Shown here one piece after another: positions 19,792 to 29,023 of a DNA stretch of 64,000 nucleotides. Made by a program: the position numbers and the translations under genes. Numbering within the stretch: the stretch's first letter is position 1; each line of letters opens with the position of its first letter. The stretch is from the NCBI GenBank assembly GCA_031262485.1, contig JAISHO010000011.1, positions 34,837 through 98,836 on the forward strand, given 5' to 3'. The notes beneath the pieces were generated by a model. The model saw only the letters and a list, made by a program, of their open reading frames with translations, ran no database searches and was not told the origin of the DNA. The stretch is from Propionibacteriaceae bacterium. Its GTDB lineage: Bacteria > Actinomycetota > Actinomycetes > Propionibacteriales > Propionibacteriaceae.

Positions 19792-20097
19792 AGAGGTCAC
19801 TTCCTCATTCGGTTCCTTCGGCGCCGCGCGAAACCGGATGCCAGCGCTCTCTTCGGCGCCGGTCAGCGGTCGGGCGGCGTCTCGCCGTCCCCCCGGAGCG
19901 ATCACTCCGAAGAAACAAGCATGAAATGGTAGCACTCGACGGGACACTGTCGCATCTTGCCGATCGCCGCGCAGTATTTTCACTCGCTCCTTCAAGAGTA
20001 GGACGTTGACGATCGTTGGGCCAGATTTCCGGGCTAGGCCATGTCATCGACGGGGTGTTCGAACCACACCAAGCAGACGATCAACACCTTCCGTAAA

Positions 20098-20371
20098 AAT
20101 ATCCCCAAGACCTGGGGATAACTAGGGAAATCAGACTTGTACCTTACGGAAACCTGGTCCGTCAAGTCGTCTCTTCCTGCGTGCCTACCCCCACCCGCGA
20201 GGTGGAAAAATTCTTTTTATGCACCGCCTGGGGAAGAGCGTTATCCCTTGCCATAGGTATTTTCCGAGAGCTTTCCATTTCAACGAACCACAGCCCTTGT
20301 GGACAACGAGGGATGATATTCCCCAGTCAACGCGAGGCCATCCACAAGGTATCCCCAGGGCCTGTGGATAA
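20098..20371. promoter_or_regulatory. DnaA-box-like cluster upstream of dnaB
   Basis: TATCCCCA/TGGGGATAA (20100-20121), TTATCCCTT (20241), TGTGGACAA (20298-20306), CATCCACAA (20339-20347), TATCCCCAG (20350-20358), TGTGGATAA (20363-20371, exact reverse complement of TTATCCACA). Confidence 0.5.
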
Positions 20372-20659
20372 GTTAATGGCGCGGGGGTCTCCGGGGGGCT
20401 AGCTTGAGCCCGTCAGTGAGTGATGTCAGACCTCATGGGTAGCCTCGGCGACCATGAACCTCATCGATGGAATTTCACCGGCGACCTGGTCCGAGACCAG
20501 GTTCCGGCCCCCTCCAGCCCGGCCCCCCGCCGGGTCGTCCATCGGTGGCGCCCCGAGGATGTCAGGGCGGTGTGACGCTCCCCGCTCGCTGGCCCGTCTC
20601 GTCGCCAGCTTCCCGGGCGGCGCGGGATGGTACCCCCCGGAGCCAGAGAGGAACGGCCC

Positions 20660-22030
20660 GTGACGCAGGTTCACGAGCTCAGCGCTTATCAGGACGCCCC
20701 CGATCGTGTTCCGCCGCAGGATCTCGCGGCGGAACAGTCGGTCTTGGGCGCTATGATGATGAGCAAGGACGCGATCGCCAACGTCGTCGGCATCATCCGC
20801 GGCCGTGACTTCTACAAGCCCGCCCACGAGCTCATCTTCGAAGCGATCGTCGACCTCTACTCCAGCGGCGAGCCGGCCGACGCCATCACCGTCGCCGAGG
20901 CCCTCATGAAGCAGGGCGACATCGCCCGCGTCGGCGGCCACGTCTATATCCACGACCTCCTCGCCTCCGTCGCCATCGCCGCCAACGCCTCCTATTACGC
21001 CGAGATCGTGCGCGAGAAGGCGATCCTGCGTCGGCTCGTCGAGGCGTCGATCAAGATCGCCCAACTCGGCTACGCCGGCCAAGGCGAGATCACCGACATC
21101 GTCGACTTGGCCCAGAAGACGGTCTACGACATCGCCGACGGCGCCTCCGGCGAGGACTACAAGTCGATCCAGGAACTGCTCGGGCCGACGTGGGACGAGA
21201 TGGACGCGCTCGCCTCCCACGGCGGGCGCCTGGCCGGCGTGCCGACGGGTTTCGCCTCCCTCGACCACCTCACCAACGGCCTGCATCCCGGGCAGATGAT
21301 CATCGTCGCCGCCCGCCCCGCCATCGGCAAATCGACCTTGGCGCTCGACTTCGCCCGTAGCGCCGCGATCCACAACCGGATGTCGACGGCGATCTTCTCC
21401 TTAGAAATGGGCGCCACCGAGATCATGATGCGCCTGCTCTCCGCCGAGACGGGCGTCAGCTTGCAGAACATCCGCACCGGCAACCTCGACGACTCGTGGG
21501 ATCGCCTCTCGGCCGTCACCGGGCGCCTCTCTTCGGCGCCGCTGTTCATCGACGACTCGCCCAACCTCACGATGATGGAGATCCGCGCCAAGGCCCGCCG
21601 ACTCAAGCAACGCCACGATCTCAAAATGGTCATCATCGACTACATCCAGCTCATGAGCTCGGGCCGCAAGGTCGAATCCCGCCAGTTGGAAGTCTCCGAG
21701 TTCTCGCGTCAGATCAAACTCATGGCCAAGGAGCTCGACATCCCCGTCGTCGCGATCTCCCAGCTCAACCGTGGCACCGAGCAACGCTCCGACAAGAAGC
21801 CCATGCTCTCCGATTTGCGCGAGTCGGGTTCGCTCGAACAAGACGCCGACGTCGTCATCCTGCTGCACCGCGAAGACGCCTACGACCCCAAGAACCGCCC
21901 CGGCGAGGCCGACCTCATCGTCGCCAAACACCGCAACGGCGAGACGAAGACGCTGCCCGTCCTCTTCCAAGGCCATCTGGCCCGGTTCGCCGACAACCCG
22001 GAGGAGAACTTCGGCGGGGGGTTCGGCTGA
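20660..22030 (+). CDS. dnaB: Replicative DNA helicase DnaB
   Basis: PPQDLAAEQSVLGAMMMSKDAIANVVGIIRGRDFYKPAHELIFEAI...GLHPGQMIIVAARPAIGKSTLALDFARSA...VVIIDYIQLM-type segment; no intein in the frame. GTG start at 20660 chosen from homology. Confidence 0.95.
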   Translation: MTQVHELSAYQDAPDRVPPQDLAAEQSVLGAMMMSKDAIANVVGIIRGRDFYKPAHELIFEAIVDLYSSGEPADAITVAEALMKQGDIARVGGHVYIHDLLASVAIAANASYYAEIVREKAILRRLVEASIKIAQLGYAGQGEITDIVDLAQKTVYDIADGASGEDYKSIQELLGPTWDEMDALASHGGRLAGVPTGFASLDHLTNGLHPGQMIIVAARPAIGKSTLALDFARSAAIHNRMSTAIFSLEMGATEIMMRLLSAETGVSLQNIRTGNLDDSWDRLSAVTGRLSSAPLFIDDSPNLTMMEIRAKARRLKQRHDLKMVIIDYIQLMSSGRKVESRQLEVSEFSRQIKLMAKELDIPVVAISQLNRGTEQRSDKKPMLSDLRESGSLEQDADVVILLHREDAYDPKNRPGEADLIVAKHRNGETKTLPVLFQGHLARFADNPEENFGGGFG

Positions 22031-22085
22031 CGGTCAGACGACTGAGACGATGCGAGACGGCGGTGAGACGGCCGCCGCGCGACAA

Positions 22086-22904
22086 TCACAAATACGCTTT
22101 GGCGACGGTGTGGGCTTGGCCACCGTAGGTCCCGCCGAAGAGGACGGTGTGGACGAGGAGGGGGTGCAGTTGGTGGAGTCCGATGAGTTCGCGCCAATGA
22201 TCGGGCAGGTCGAAACACACCTCTTCGTAGGCCGACCAGATCGTCTCGAGGTGGGGCATGCCGAAGAGGGCGAGCATGGCGAGGTCGGTGAGGCGGTGCC
22301 CGCCGTGGGCGGCCGGGTCGATGAGGACGGCCCCCTCGCTTGAGAAGAGGACGTTGCCGGCCCAGAGGTCGCCGTGGATGCGGGAGGGCTCGAAACCGTC
22401 GTCGAAGTCGCCGTCGGTGAGGCGCTGGGCCAGGTCGACGATGTCCTCGTAAGCGCGGCGCGACAAGGCGCCGGAGATGAGCGCGGTGTCGGCGTAGGGC
22501 ATGACGCGGTAGGCGGCGTAGAACTCACCCCAGCGCAGGCGCGTCCCGGAATCGGGCATGGGCAAGGTAGTGTCGCCGATATAGCAGGGGCCGTCGTAAC
22601 CGTCGGGTTTGGCGCCGAAACCAGCGGCCCCAGCGTCGTGGGTGGTGGCGAGGGCGCGCCCGAACTCCTCGGCCATCTGTGCGGTCGGCTCGGCCCGCTC
22701 GATCCGCTCGAGCGTGATGGCATCGTCGTCGACATCGATGACGCCGGCGACTTTCGCTCCTCCGTCGACGGCGAGCCAGCGCAGCCCGGCCGCCTCGGCG
22801 GCGAAGAAGCCCTCCGGCGCTCCCGGCACGCGCTTGACGAACGTCGTCGCATCGGCGACATCGGCCACGCCGAGCGCGCCGAAAACAGAATCAGTGACAG
22901 TCAC
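22086..22904 (-). CDS. Fructosamine kinase / ketosamine-3-kinase family protein
   Basis: FVKRVPGAPEGFFAAEAAGLRWLAV...SRIHGDLWAGNVLFSSEGAVLIDPAAHGGHRLTDLAMLALFG. Confidence 0.85.
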   Translation of the reverse strand: MTVTDSVFGALGVADVADATTFVKRVPGAPEGFFAAEAAGLRWLAVDGGAKVAGVIDVDDDAITLERIERAEPTAQMAEEFGRALATTHDAGAAGFGAKPDGYDGPCYIGDTTLPMPDSGTRLRWGEFYAAYRVMPYADTALISGALSRRAYEDIVDLAQRLTDGDFDDGFEPSRIHGDLWAGNVLFSSEGAVLIDPAAHGGHRLTDLAMLALFGMPHLETIWSAYEEVCFDLPDHWRELIGLHQLHPLLVHTVLFGGTYGGQAHTVAKAYL

Positions 22905-22970
22905 GGTTGTCCCTCCCCTAGGTAAGAAGTAAGACTAACCGAACATCGTCGGCTGGTGAGATTCGACGCC

Positions 22971-23672
22971 TCAGTTACGGCTCGGCAACTGCCCTGAGAG
23001 CCACGAAACGAGGGAATCCGGGTTGCGGCTTTGGGTGAGGACTTGGGCCGGCCCGGCGATGTCCATGACGAGGCCCTCGCCCGATTTCACCGATTGGACG
23101 ATGCCGCTGGCCGCTTTGCGGACCTGCACCTGGGCGCTCGCCTGGTAGGCGACAAGATGGCCGGTGTCGAGCGTGAACCATTGGCCTTGCTCGAGGGTGA
23201 CGAGGTCCATCGCGCCGTAAGCGGAGAGGATCACCGGCCCTTGACCGGTGGCGTGAATGACGAAGGCGCCCTCGCCACCGAAGATCGACTTCGCGCCGCC
23301 CCACTTCGTGTCGAGCGTGACGCCCGTGCCGCCGCCGAGCCAGGAGCCCCGCGTGATGACCCACGGCATCTGTTGTGTCACCTCGACAACGGTGGCGTCA
23401 CCAGGCAGGTTGGCGGCGAGATCGACCCAGCCGCCATAGCCCGGATCGGCCGTGAACGTCGTCACGAAGAGCGACTCGCCCCCCATCGTGGCGCGCATGA
23501 GCGACTTCATGACCCCACCGCTGGCCTGGGCCGCCATCGTCACCCCCGGCGAATGGGACGCCATCGCCCCCGATTCCGCTAGAACCGATTCCCCCGCGTC
23601 CAACGAGACCCGGGCTGTCGTGAAACTGGGCTGATGCCGCATGTCGATTCGCATGAGGTCACTGTAAGCCAA
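22971..23672 (-). CDS. AIM24 / TIGR00266 family protein
   Basis: ESVLAESGAMASHSPGVTMAAQASGGVMKSLMRATMGGESLFVTTFTADPGYGGWVDLAANLPGD...GGEGAFVIHATGQGPVILSAYGAM. Confidence 0.88.
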   Translation of the reverse strand: MAYSDLMRIDMRHQPSFTTARVSLDAGESVLAESGAMASHSPGVTMAAQASGGVMKSLMRATMGGESLFVTTFTADPGYGGWVDLAANLPGDATVVEVTQQMPWVITRGSWLGGGTGVTLDTKWGGAKSIFGGEGAFVIHATGQGPVILSAYGAMDLVTLEQGQWFTLDTGHLVAYQASAQVQVRKAASGIVQSVKSGEGLVMDIAGPAQVLTQSRNPDSLVSWLSGQLPSRN

Positions 23673-23684
23673 ATTTCTTGACGC

Positions 23685-24914
23685 TCACTTCGCATGTCGG
23701 AAGCGGGACGCTGTGACAGCGAAAACGATCGGGATCAGGGCGCACAACAACAGCGCCGGGCGCAACCCGCTCCCTCCGTCGTCGGGCAGAATCGCGGCCA
23801 AACCGCTGAGAGGTCCGGTGGTCGCCTCGGCGAGGGCGCCGGCGGCGAGGGGGCCGAAGGTGCCGCCGGAATCGCCGGCCAGGGCGAGGACGGCGAACAT
23901 GGCCGCGCCGCCGAGGGGGAAGCGCGCGGCCGTCAGGGAGATCGTGCCTGGCCACAGCAGGCTGACGGTGAGGCCGCAAAGCGCGCAGGCGAGGAGGCTG
24001 ACGATCGGGATGTCAACGGTCGCGGCGACGATGTAACACAGCGCGGCGGCGGCTCCGGAGCCGGCGAGGAGGGGGCGCAGCGGGATCGCTTGGCCCCATA
24101 ACCCGTAGACGAAACGCCCTGCCCCCATGAGAAGGGCGAAGAGCCCGGGCCCGAGGAGGTCGCCCATCTCCTTGCTGACCCCGACCCCTTGCTCAGCGAA
24201 GAACGACGACCATTGCGACATCGTCAACTCTGCGGCCCCGCCCGTCATCATGAGGACGAGCGCGGCGAGGAACAATGGTGCGCCGAACAGCGCGCGCAGC
24301 GAGGTGCGATCTTCCTCGGCGACCGTCTGCGGCAAGGGAACACGGAGGAAAGCGACCATGTTGGCGAGCGGGACGACCGCCCACAACACGGGCAACAACG
24401 CCCACCGCTCCTGCCCGATCGCAGCAATGAGCACCGTCGTCCCCACGACGACGACGAGCTGGCCCCAGCAATAGAACGAGTGCAGGAGCGCCATGCCGGC
24501 GGCCTTCGCCTCCTTCGGCGTCGGCAGATGCTCGATGACGGGGCTGACGAGCACCTCGAGCAATCCCCCGCCAACCGCATACACGATGATCGCGACACAC
24601 AAGCCGAGGAACGGCGACGGTGCGACCGTCGGCAAGAAGGCGAGCAGAACAAGCCCGGCCGCGGCGAGCGCATGGGCGAGCACGAGCAGCGGGCGATACC
24701 CGACCCGGTCGGCCACCTTGACGACGGCGAGATCCGTCAGCAGCTGCACCCCGAAATTGAGCCCGGCCAGCCCGCCCAACTGCGCGACGTCGATGCCGAG
24801 CCGCGTATGGAAGACGATGAACAGCAACGGCGCCAGATTATTGACAATCGCCTGCACGGCGAGCCCGAGATAACAGGCCCACCGTGTCGGCGTGAAGTTA
24901 GGAGCGGGAGGCAC
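23685..24914 (-). CDS. MFS transporter
   Basis: About 12 hydrophobic segments; RWACYLGLAVQAIVNNLAPLLFIVFHTRLGIDVAQLGGLAGLNFGVQLLTDLAVVKVADRVGYRPLLVLAHALAAAG. Confidence 0.82.
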   Translation of the reverse strand: MPPAPNFTPTRWACYLGLAVQAIVNNLAPLLFIVFHTRLGIDVAQLGGLAGLNFGVQLLTDLAVVKVADRVGYRPLLVLAHALAAAGLVLLAFLPTVAPSPFLGLCVAIIVYAVGGGLLEVLVSPVIEHLPTPKEAKAAGMALLHSFYCWGQLVVVVGTTVLIAAIGQERWALLPVLWAVVPLANMVAFLRVPLPQTVAEEDRTSLRALFGAPLFLAALVLMMTGGAAELTMSQWSSFFAEQGVGVSKEMGDLLGPGLFALLMGAGRFVYGLWGQAIPLRPLLAGSGAAAALCYIVAATVDIPIVSLLACALCGLTVSLLWPGTISLTAARFPLGGAAMFAVLALAGDSGGTFGPLAAGALAEATTGPLSGLAAILPDDGGSGLRPALLLCALIPIVFAVTASRFRHAK

Positions 24915-24923
24915 CGGATGAGT

Positions 24924-25523
24924 CTAGGGGGCCTCATCGCTAAGGGTTCGCATCGATAAACGATCCACGAAATCAAGTGCTTCTTCTTCGTCTTCGCATG
25001 GAGCACTTTCAGCGATCAGGCCCCCGCCGAAGTCCTCGTCGACATCGTCCAGGCTCGCCGTGGGATCATCCCGCAGCGCGATCGCGACCGCCTGGCGGTG
25101 CCGCGCCGTCATCTCCGGCAGCGCGTCGACGGGGAAGAAGCGCGCCTCGGTGTTCTCATCGTCGCCCGGGGCGGGCTCGCCGGCGATCCAACGGCAGCGG
25201 AAGACGTGTTCGATGTATCGCGACTCGTCGCCGTTGGCGTAGGTGATCATCTCCGAGACAGTGAGCCAACAGAGACGTTCGATCGTGGCCGTCACCCCCG
25301 TCTCCTCGAGGACCTCGCGGATGACCGTCACCTTCGGGTGCTCGCCCGGTTCGACGACGCCGGCGACGGGGCTCCAGCGGCCCGTCTCCGCCCCCTTGAC
25401 AAGAAGAACTTCCGTTCCCCGCTCCGGATGTTCACGGATGACGACAGCCGACGCCCCCGAGAGCCACAGCGGGGAGTGCCCGACCTTGTCACGCAGCTGA
25501 ACGATGAACTCAGGAACTGGCAC
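24924..25523 (-). CDS. NUDIX hydrolase
   Basis: Nudix box-like GVVEPGEHPKVTVIREVLEETGVTATI. Confidence 0.9.
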   Translation of the reverse strand: MPVPEFIVQLRDKVGHSPLWLSGASAVVIREHPERGTEVLLVKGAETGRWSPVAGVVEPGEHPKVTVIREVLEETGVTATIERLCWLTVSEMITYANGDESRYIEHVFRCRWIAGEPAPGDDENTEARFFPVDALPEMTARHRQAVAIALRDDPTASLDDVDEDFGGGLIAESAPCEDEEEALDFVDRLSMRTLSDEAP

Positions 25524-25690
25524 GTCGTCTCCTCCAGAACAGATGGAACAGTTTCCCCCAACCCGAGAGCGATTCTACGGGCCGCCTCTCCCTACTCCCA
25601 CCTCCGACGAGCGGGCAGAGATGAGTGCGCGAATCGCATGGTTTGTATCAGAAATTGATTCAAACCATGATCCTGCGGAACTGCGAGAAC

Positions 25691-26017
25691 TCAGGCGGCA
25701 AGACGCGTCGCAGCGAGCCGGTTGAGCGAGATGTTCTGCTCAGCCGCCTCGAGGGCGAGACGACGGTGAGCCTCCGGCGGGATCCGCACCATGAACTTCC
25801 CGGAGTAATCCTTATCAGCGATCGCCTCCGGCGGCGTCTCTCCGTTTGTCCTCATATCAGCGACGACATCGGCGACGAGTCGCCGGATACCGGAGAACGC
25901 CGTGTTCGGGTCATCAGACACCCAGGACAGCGATGGCATCTCCGCGACCGTGCCGATGTGGCAAGCGTCCTCCGGCGACCAATGGACGCTATAGGTGTAA
26001 TGCTCGTATCGATTCAT
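25691..26017 (-). CDS. HicB-family antitoxin-like protein (no adjacent HicA seen)
   Basis: YTYSVHWSPEDACHIGTVAEMPSLSWVSDDPNTAFSGIRRLVADVVADM...YSGKFMVRIPPEAHRRLALEAAEQNISLNRLAATRL. Confidence 0.8.
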   Translation of the reverse strand: MNRYEHYTYSVHWSPEDACHIGTVAEMPSLSWVSDDPNTAFSGIRRLVADVVADMRTNGETPPEAIADKDYSGKFMVRIPPEAHRRLALEAAEQNISLNRLAATRLAA

Positions 26018-26046
26018 CGTTCATCTTTCTTCCTAATCGAGGATCA

Positions 26047-26907
26047 TCAACGCCGCTGGCAGTGGGGACAGTAGTGCGTCCCCCTCCCGGCGACTCTCGT
26101 TTTTTTGATCGTCGTGCCGCAGCGGTGGCAGGGGTCGCCGTCGCGGCGGAAGACGTGGGCGAAGTCGAGGTAGGCGCCGCGGCGGCCCTCGGCGTCGACG
26201 TAGTTGCGGTCGGTCGAACCACCGAGGCTTAAGGAAAGCTCCATGACGTCGCGGGCGGATTCGAAGAGCTGGCGCAGTTTGACGGCGGAGACGTCGGCGA
26301 CTAGACGGGACGGGTTGACGCGGGCCGCCCACAGCGCTTCGTCGGCATAGATATTGCCAATTCCAGCGACGACGGATTGGTCGAGCAGGGCCGCCTTGAT
26401 TGAAGTGCGCGGATGGCGGGCGACGCGGCGTTTGAACTCGTCCAGGCCATCCGGCTCGAGAGGTTCGGGGCCGAGGCGGCGGATGAATTCCATCTCCTCG
26501 ACGGCCGATGTCGGCATGAGACGGATCCAGCCGAATTTGCGTTGGTCGTTGAAGAAGAGGCGCAGGTCTCCGTCGAGGGTGAGGATGACGCGGGTCGAAC
26601 GGTCGGGCAGGGCGTCGACGAGGGAGTCCGACGGGTGCCCGCCGCCCCAGGTCTCAGCGCCGCGCACGACCATCTGGCCGGTCATTTTGAGGTGGACGAC
26701 AAGCGACGTGGCGTCGTCGAGATCGAGGATGAGGACCTTGGCCCGGCGGCGGGCGGCGATCACCGTCGACCCAACGGGCGACGATTTCACACGTTCGTCG
26801 ATGAGAAAAGATTTACCTTCGCGCACCTCTACGCCGAGGATGCGATGTCCGACGACGAGGCGTTCCAGGCCGCGTCGGACCGTCTCTACTTCGGGGAGCT
26901 CAGGCAC
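26047..26907 (-). CDS. mutM: Formamidopyrimidine-DNA glycosylase
   Basis: MPELPEVETVRRGL N-terminus; C-terminal zinc finger DPCHRCGTTIKKTRVAGRGTHYCPHCQRR. Confidence 0.96.
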   Translation of the reverse strand: MPELPEVETVRRGLERLVVGHRILGVEVREGKSFLIDERVKSSPVGSTVIAARRRAKVLILDLDDATSLVVHLKMTGQMVVRGAETWGGGHPSDSLVDALPDRSTRVILTLDGDLRLFFNDQRKFGWIRLMPTSAVEEMEFIRRLGPEPLEPDGLDEFKRRVARHPRTSIKAALLDQSVVAGIGNIYADEALWAARVNPSRLVADVSAVKLRQLFESARDVMELSLSLGGSTDRNYVDAEGRRGAYLDFAHVFRRDGDPCHRCGTTIKKTRVAGRGTHYCPHCQRR

Positions 26908-26940
26908 AGCTCGATTGTGCCATGCTTGAGAAGACGACGA

Positions 26941-27282
26941 TCAGCGCAGATCGTTGCCCTTGTAGATCGCCCCGTTGGGGTTCTGCTGCGGCGCCTGCGT
27001 GAACTGTTGCGGCATCTGTTGCTGCTGCCCCGGGGGGAGCATCCCGGCCGGCCAGTTGATCTGGATCATCGGTTGCTGCGAACCGGAGCGCCACCCGAGG
27101 GTGACGGCGAGGATCGCGACGACGGGAATGGCGAGGAAGACGACCCAGGCCGTCGCCCAGGCCCAGAAGTTGAAGCCGAGATAAAGGTAGAGCGACGTCG
27201 CGAGCATCGGCGTGGCGATGAGCGCCAGGATCGCCCACGGGGACATGCCCCCTCGCCGTTGCGGCGCAGGATAGTAACTCAT
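26941..27282 (-). CDS. Small membrane protein of unknown function
   Basis: MSYYPAPQRRGGMSPWAILALIATPMLATSLYLYLGFNFWAWATAWVVFLAIPVVAILAVTLG; two hydrophobic segments. Confidence 0.6.
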   Translation of the reverse strand: MSYYPAPQRRGGMSPWAILALIATPMLATSLYLYLGFNFWAWATAWVVFLAIPVVAILAVTLGWRSGSQQPMIQINWPAGMLPPGQQQQMPQQFTQAPQQNPNGAIYKGNDLR

Positions 27283-27500
27283 TGGATTCCCTCATCTCCG
27301 GCGCGACCGTCAGGTTTGTGCTCTTCGATCCCCCGACCTAGCACAGGGCCCGCACGCCTTCTCTAGAGTAACAGAGCCCTCCAATCAAGAACAAAGCTTT
27401 CATCACCATGTGGCTAGGGGAAACGCCGGAGAGCCAGCGTCGGTCCGGGCATGACCCTCAGTGAACCCTGAGGCCCTTGGGAGGAACGAACCCGACCGGC

Positions 27501-28886
27501 TCATGTCGTCGACACCTCTGACGTCGCATCGCTCTTCCTCGTCCCGTTATCGTCGGTCGTCTCCCCCGGCGAAACCTCCTCGCTCGGGCGATACCAGATC
27601 AACGTCGCGATCACGCCGATGATGAGGAGGACGAACGTCAGCGCGATCGGGAGGGCACGGTCGAGGTCGGAGAGCCCCCCGGCGATCCAGCCGAAGGGGG
27701 CCGTCGCGAGCATGATGATGGTGCGTTGCACAGCCATGACGCGGGCGCGCTCAGCCGGGTCGACATGGAGGGCGACGAGGGCCTCGCCGAGCATGCCGAG
27801 GATGGCGACGCCGAAACCGGCGGCGATGAGCGAGACGACAAGGAGCGTGTATGTGCCGACACCGGGCCCACCCCCTGGCACCGGGGTGAACGTCAGGAGA
27901 AGTTGCCCGACGGCGAAGACGCCGAAGCCGAGGAGGAGGGCACGGCGCTGGTTGAACGCGTGGGTGACGCGCGGGATGACGGTGAAGAGGAGGATGATCG
28001 CCAGCAGGGAGCGCAGCATTTGGAAATACGGCAGGAGGACGTCGGGGACGCCGAGACGCTGATTGACGACGATCGGCCAAAAGGTCGCGTTGACAAGGCC
28101 GACGATGCTGACGAGCGTGGCGACGACGATGGCGAAGATCGAACCAGGCGACCGTCGGATCACCCCGAGCACCCCGCGATACCCGGCCAGCAGACTCCCC
28201 CAGCTTTGGCCGGCTGTCTCGCGCATGCGGATCTCGCCGCGGGCCGTCTCGTGCGACCAGACGTATAGCCAGATGATCTTGCCGAGCATGATGACGGCGG
28301 CGTTGACGTAGAGCACGCGCACCGCCGTCTCGAGGCCGAACTGGGCGACGAGGAGGGACGCGATCGGCGCGAAAATGGCGGAGAGATGCCCGGCCATGAT
28401 GATGAGCGAGTAGATCCGCGTGATCTGGTCGCGCTCGGCGTCCTCGGCCAAGAGGCAATCCCACGAGTTCGCCGTCACCGTCCAGGCGCCGTTGATGATC
28501 GACGCGACGAGGAAATACCAGAAGTTCTCCGCCACCGCCCACACGACGCAGGGAATGACCCAGGCGATGGCGTCGAACACGGCCGTCGTCCAGCGGCGTC
28601 CCAGCTTGTCGGTGATGACGCCGCCAAGCAGCGCGAACGCCATCTGGCTCAGCGCCCCCAATGACGTGACAAGGCCGATCGTCGAATCGGACAGCCCGAG
28701 GGCGACCATGTAGACGGACGCGTAGGGCAGACACAGCGCCACCGAGATCCCCCACAACGGCTCGGTGTAGACGCAGGCGCGTGGGTTGCCACGCAGCGAG
28801 ACGAGGGTCGCGACCAACGGGTTACGCGGCGGGCGTCGCTCGCGCTTCAGCTTCGTCATCGTCGTCGACGATTGGTCTGATGGCAC
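27501..28886 (-). CDS. MFS transporter
   Basis: LWGISVALCLPYASVYMVALGLSDSTIGLVTSLGALSQMAFALLGGVITDKLGRRWTTAVFD; 12-TM-like hydrophobicity. Downstream of the pocR-like gene on the same strand. Confidence 0.85.
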   Translation of the reverse strand: MPSDQSSTTMTKLKRERRPPRNPLVATLVSLRGNPRACVYTEPLWGISVALCLPYASVYMVALGLSDSTIGLVTSLGALSQMAFALLGGVITDKLGRRWTTAVFDAIAWVIPCVVWAVAENFWYFLVASIINGAWTVTANSWDCLLAEDAERDQITRIYSLIIMAGHLSAIFAPIASLLVAQFGLETAVRVLYVNAAVIMLGKIIWLYVWSHETARGEIRMRETAGQSWGSLLAGYRGVLGVIRRSPGSIFAIVVATLVSIVGLVNATFWPIVVNQRLGVPDVLLPYFQMLRSLLAIILLFTVIPRVTHAFNQRRALLLGFGVFAVGQLLLTFTPVPGGGPGVGTYTLLVVSLIAAGFGVAILGMLGEALVALHVDPAERARVMAVQRTIIMLATAPFGWIAGGLSDLDRALPIALTFVLLIIGVIATLIWYRPSEEVSPGETTDDNGTRKSDATSEVSTT

Positions 28887-29023
28887 CCGCTCATCGTAGG
28901 GGCTGGGGGTGAACGCTCACCCCTGGAGAACCTGGATTCAGTGGACGGCCCTCAACGTCTCAGCATCTGCTGCCACCAACGGCTCACAGTCGTCACCCAT
29001 GAGCGACACAAACACGTGGGGAG

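Noticed and set aside
20660-22030. Intein in DnaB
   Set aside because: DnaB frame is continuous and normal length with no intein splice motifs.
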